DNA from: CAVVYW01 sp963752605
GTDB lineage: Bacteria > Actinomycetota > Thermoleophilia > Solirubrobacterales > 70-9
Direction: 5' to 3'
Length of the DNA stretch: 64,000 nucleotides
Assembly: GCA_963752605.1 (NCBI GenBank)
Contig: CAVVYW010000005.1
Location: 1,240,001 to 1,304,000, forward strand
This document shows positions 61,416-64,000 of this stretch, in pieces. Positions within the stretch are counted from its first letter, which is position 1; every line of letters begins with the position of its first letter. The translations under genes and the position numbers were made by a program. A model generated the notes under the pieces. The model did no database searches. It saw only the letters and a list, made by a program, of their open reading frames with translations, and had not been told where the DNA came from.

Positions 61416-62036
61416 CGGCGGTGAGGGGTCGCGCGTGCGCTCCTCCCACATCCGTTCCAGCGAGCGCATCACCTTCGGGTACACGATCAGGTACCGGAAC
61501 GGCTTGATCGCGGCCATGTAGGCGTGGCCGAACAGGCCGTTCGGCTTCACCAGCACCGCCATCTGGCCGCGATAGCCGCCGGCTCCGTCGGGAACCCAGC
61601 TCAGGTGCACGATCCCGTGGACCGTGCGGTTGGCGGTCTCCGCCGCCATCTCGTTCTCGGTCAGGTAGAGCGGGGTGAACGGGAGCTCGGCGAAATCAGG
61701 ACCCGGGGAGCTACGGAGATCCTCGGGCAAGCGGTCGCGAAGCGTAGGCACCCTGGAGCCGACGCCGGAGTCCTCGTCGTCCCAGCCGAACAGCTCGCCG
61801 AGCTTCCAGCGCAGATTCCAGAGGAACTTGGCGAGGCCGCCGAATCGCTGTGACGGATCGCCCGCGGCGAACTCCTCGGCGAGCAGAGGGAAGTCGTCCG
61901 GGCCGCCCGGGGTCGGCAGCGTCCAGACGTCCTCGAGCCGGAAGTCCCCGGCGATCTCGTGGATCCGCCAGGGCCGGTCGGTGTGCGCGCTGGCGGGGAG
62001 CCGCGCCGAATCTCTCATCAGGGCTCCCAGCATCAC
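61389..62036 (-). CDS. DUF2867 domain protein
   Basis: A 215-residue protein of the DUF2867 family, often found near nucleoside-diphosphate-sugar epimerase-type genes. Blocks are 'RIHEIAGDFRLEDVWTLPTPGG', 'FGGLAKFLWNLRWKLGELFGWDD', 'TPLYLTENEMAAETANRTVHGIVHLSW' and 'AVLVKPNGLFGHAYMAAIKPFRYLIVYP' (between residues 24 and 188). Its function is unknown, and the fold is related to SRPBCC-like proteins. The GTG at 62036 or ATG at 62033 overlaps the stop of the upstream membrane-protein gene. Confidence 0.8.
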   Translation of the reverse strand: MMLGALMRDSARLPASAHTDRPWRIHEIAGDFRLEDVWTLPTPGGPDDFPLLAEEFAAGDPSQRFGGLAKFLWNLRWKLGELFGWDDEDSGVGSRVPTLRDRLPEDLRSSPGPDFAELPFTPLYLTENEMAAETANRTVHGIVHLSWVPDGAGGYRGQMAVLVKPNGLFGHAYMAAIKPFRYLIVYPKVMRSLERMWEERTRDPSPPLAAVDGRG

Positions 62037-62437
62037 AGAGCCCCCAGCCAGGCCAGCACCGCCGTGAGGGTGAGCAGGGCGGGACCGGGATGCTTGACGA
62101 GGGGCCGAAGCGACCGGGTGTCGCCGGCCCCCGATGCGATCGCCGTCGCCGCAAAGCCGGTGAAGGCAACGGCGCCGAGCACCGCGAGCGCGCGGGAGGC
62201 ATCTTCGTCGAGGGAGGTCCCCGCGAGCAGCAGCGCGACTCCGACCGCGAGGAAGGCGACCGTGGTCATGTGCCAGCTTGCGTGGATCATCGCCATGGTC
62301 AGGCGCGGGCCGCCCAGGCGACTGGGTGGCAGCTCTGCCGCGGACAGCTTCCTCACCACGAGGACCTCGCCGCCCGCCCCGTGAACGGCGGCGCCGATGA
62401 TGGCGAGCGATCCGGCGACTATCAGCGGGAGGTCCAT
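62033..62437 (-). CDS. Four-helix membrane protein, unknown function
   Basis: 134 residues from ATG at 62437, preceded by AAAGGAGTG at ideal spacing. Four hydrophobic segments are visible (PLIVAGSLAIIGAAVHGAGG, TTVAFLAVGVALLLAG, ALAVLGAVAFTGFAATAIA, ALLTLTAVLAWLGAL). Between helices one and two lies LTMAMIHASWHMT, with His residues near the membrane. It is the first gene of a two-gene unit with the DUF2867 gene, opposite the TetR gene. Confidence 0.75.
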   Translation of the reverse strand: MDLPLIVAGSLAIIGAAVHGAGGEVLVVRKLSAAELPPSRLGGPRLTMAMIHASWHMTTVAFLAVGVALLLAGTSLDEDASRALAVLGAVAFTGFAATAIASGAGDTRSLRPLVKHPGPALLTLTAVLAWLGAL

Positions 62438-62473
62438 GACTTCACTCCTTTCATCGCCGCGTCCATGCGGGGG

Positions 62474-62500
62474 CGTATGGAAGTCCATACGTTAGCGTAT
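62474..62500. promoter_or_regulatory. Overlapping perfect dyads, probable TetR operator
   Basis: CGTATGGA-AG-TCCATACG (62474-62491) overlaps ATACG-TTAG-CGTAT (62487-62500). Both are perfect. They lie between the divergent membrane-protein operon and the tetR gene (starts at 62437 and 62512), ideal for control of both. Confidence 0.8.
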
Positions 62501-62511
62501 AGTCGTCCGAG

Positions 62512-63078
62512 ATGCCCCTCACCCGCACACCCCGCGCGAGTTGGGTCGACGAGGGCCTGAACGCCCTCGGCGCCGGCGGGCCCGACGCCGTCCGGATCGA
62601 GGCGCTCGCCCGCTCCCTCGGCGTGAGCAAGGGCGGCTTCTACTGGCACTTCGACGGGCGCCAGGCCCTCCTCGACGAGATGCTCGACACCTGGGAGCGG
62701 TTGGGGGTCGACGAGGTGATCGAGCGCGTGGAGGCCGAGGGCGGCGACGGCCGGGCGAAGCTGCGGCGGCTGTCGGCGATCGCCGCCTCCGGTGAGGAGA
62801 CGCTCGGGATCGACCCGCTGAGAATCGACCTCGCGGTGCGCGACTGGGCCCGCCGCGACAGGAAGGTCGCCCGCCGCCTGCGGGAGGTCGACAACCGCCG
62901 GATGGACTACATGCGCGGGCTGTTCGGCGAGTTCGTGGCGGACGAGGACGACGTCGAGGCTCGCTCGATCCTCTCCTTCGCCCTCTGGATCGGCAACCAC
63001 TTCATCGCCGCGGACCACGACGGCCGGAACCGCGACGAGGTGCAGGAGCTGGCGTTCAACCGGCTCCTCGAGGACTGA
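62512..63078 (+). CDS. TetR family transcriptional regulator
   Basis: A 188-residue regulator. The DNA-binding block runs 'WVDEGLNALGAGGPDAVRIEALARSLGVSKGGFYWHFDGRQALLDEML' (residues 11-57). The effector domain is helical, with 'DLAVRDWARRDRKVARRLREVDNRRMDYM' typical of the group. It is divergent from the membrane protein-DUF2867 operon with two overlapping dyads between, so it most likely represses that operon and itself. The ligand is unknown. Confidence 0.9.
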   Translation: MPLTRTPRASWVDEGLNALGAGGPDAVRIEALARSLGVSKGGFYWHFDGRQALLDEMLDTWERLGVDEVIERVEAEGGDGRAKLRRLSAIAASGEETLGIDPLRIDLAVRDWARRDRKVARRLREVDNRRMDYMRGLFGEFVADEDDVEARSILSFALWIGNHFIAADHDGRNRDEVQELAFNRLLED

Positions 63079-63093
63079 CGGACCTCAGCCCGG

Positions 63094-64000
63094 CTAAGCC
63101 GCGGCCTTGGCGGCCTGGCGCTCCGGCGAGATCCGCACGACGTCCCAGACCAGGCCGAGCTTCTCCATCGCCCAGATCAACCAGGCCGAGGGATCGGGCT
63201 GGAAGCGGCGCAGCCCGTGCACGGCCGAGGTCGGGAAGGCGTGGTGGTTGTTGTGCCAGGACTCCCCTCCGCTCAGCAGCGCCAGGGGCGCGAAGTTCCG
63301 CGACTCGTCGCCGGTCTCGAACGGGCGTCGCCCGAACATGTGGCAGATCGAGTTGATCGAGTAGGTGACGTGGTGCAGCAGGAAGATCCGCACCGCACCT
63401 CCCCAGAGCAGGCCGGTGAGGCCGGCGACGACCGTGCCGCCGATCGCGACCCCGAGGCCGAAGGGCACGGCCAGGCCGACCGCGACCCAGAGGACGAAGG
63501 TGCGATCGACGAAGCGCACGACAGGGTCGTCAAGCAGGTCCGGCGCGAAGCGCTGCTTGTTGCCGCGCTGGGTGTGGATGAAGAGCCAGCCGAGATGGGC
63601 GTGGAAGAAGCCCTTGAACTGGGCAAGGACGCCCTCGCCGTGGCCGACGTGGGGGCTGTGCGGGTCGCCCTCCTCGTCGGAGAAGGCATGGTGCTTGCGG
63701 TGGTCGGCGACCCAGGAGATGACCGGGCCCTCGATCGCCGCCGAGCCGAGCCCGGCGAAGAGAGCGCGCACCCACGCGTATGTCTTGAAGGCGCGATGGG
63801 TGAGCATCCGATGGAACCCGACGGTGATCCCGAACATGCACGGGACGTAGACGATCGCGAAGACGACCAGGTCGTGCCAGTTGAGCGTCGAGCTCCACGC
63901 GTGGTAGATCGCGAAGCCGAGCAGCAGGAAGGGAGCCACCGTCAGGGTCCCGGTGATGATCCGATCGCGGGTCTCGTGCTCTACCGGTTGGACGGCCGTC
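63094..64000 (-). CDS. Acyl-CoA (delta-9 type) fatty acid desaturase, 5' end outside window
   Basis: The frame is open to the right edge, so the N-terminus is missing; about 301 residues are visible. All three His boxes are present: HRMLTH, HRKHH and HNNHH, which hold the di-iron centre. The first visible stretch HETRDRIITGTLTV matches the cytosolic start of membrane desaturases, and four membrane segments follow. It introduces a double bond into saturated acyl chains using O2 and reductant. The C-terminus is short (RQAAKAAA). Confidence 0.92.
   Translation of the reverse strand, partial: TAVQPVEHETRDRIITGTLTVAPFLLLGFAIYHAWSSTLNWHDLVVFAIVYVPCMFGITVGFHRMLTHRAFKTYAWVRALFAGLGSAAIEGPVISWVADHRKHHAFSDEEGDPHSPHVGHGEGVLAQFKGFFHAHLGWLFIHTQRGNKQRFAPDLLDDPVVRFVDRTFVLWVAVGLAVPFGLGVAIGGTVVAGLTGLLWGGAVRIFLLHHVTYSINSICHMFGRRPFETGDESRNFAPLALLSGGESWHNNHHAFPTSAVHGLRRFQPDPSAWLIWAMEKLGLVWDVVRISPERQAAKAAA

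Overview
The window is 64 kb of very GC-rich DNA with dense, frequently overlapping genes, many GTG/TTG starts, and families typical of high-GC Gram-positive bacteria: an F420/deazaflavin-type oxidoreductase, DrrAB-like exporters, GT-C membrane glycosyltransferases, an NlpC/P60 coiled-coil hydrolase, copper radical oxidases and many MarR/TetR regulators. Several exported proteins end in Lys/Arg tails. Together this suggests an actinobacterium, most likely class Thermoleophilia (Solirubrobacterales-like); that placement is inference, since no rRNA is present.

Layout. 1-5 kb: end of an AI-2E-type permease, then a MarR regulator divergent from a DrrA/DrrB-type ABC exporter with a perfect dyad between them. 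5-10 kb: small catalase, F420-type reductase, SRPBCC protein, a threefold-repeat protein of unknown function, M32 carboxypeptidase and a NYN/PIN-like protein. 10-15 kb: TetR-membrane protein-CMD-cupin operon, then PRC-barrel, lipoprotein, AIM24 and K+ channel genes. 15-20 kb: TetR divergent from a four-gene operon (SCP2, acyl-CoA dehydrogenase, alpha/beta hydrolase, unknown 625-aa membrane protein) across a striking tandem operator. 21-28 kb: GGDEF-EAL protein coupled to an exported cupredoxin-like protein, then a secreted M14 carboxypeptidase with PKD and RTX-like repeats. 28-39 kb: STAS protein, amidotransferase, RidA, a hydrolase-Baeyer-Villiger monooxygenase fusion, PaaG-like isomerase, NlpC/P60 protein, YceI and two GT-C membrane proteins. 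39-48 kb: an EAL protein coupled to the second of two tandem exported copper radical oxidases, one carrying eight 91-residue Ig/cadherin-like repeats. 48-54 kb: an accessory island of glycan-modifying genes and a beta-helix protein, bounded by tRNA-fMet and a 31-bp copy of part of it. 54-64 kb: Ppx/GppA, MFS exporter with MarR, a histidine kinase with two receiver proteins, an unknown secreted protein, a TetR-controlled pair and the 3' part of a desaturase gene.

How the genes fit together. Most clusters are a local regulator next to the transporter or lipid/redox enzymes it probably controls, and four regulator starts have clear dyads beside or over them. A second theme is extracellular copper chemistry beside c-di-GMP turnover: both c-di-GMP proteins overlap a gene for an exported copper protein. 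A third is envelope and surface glycan work (GT-C enzymes, glycosyltransferase-sulfotransferase, sugar acyltransferase, beta-helix protein).

Quality warning. Eleven genes carry thirteen single-base frameshifts relative to their own conserved protein sequence. Homology continues across each break, so sequence or assembly indels are more likely than mass pseudogenisation. Spans for those genes are given end to end.
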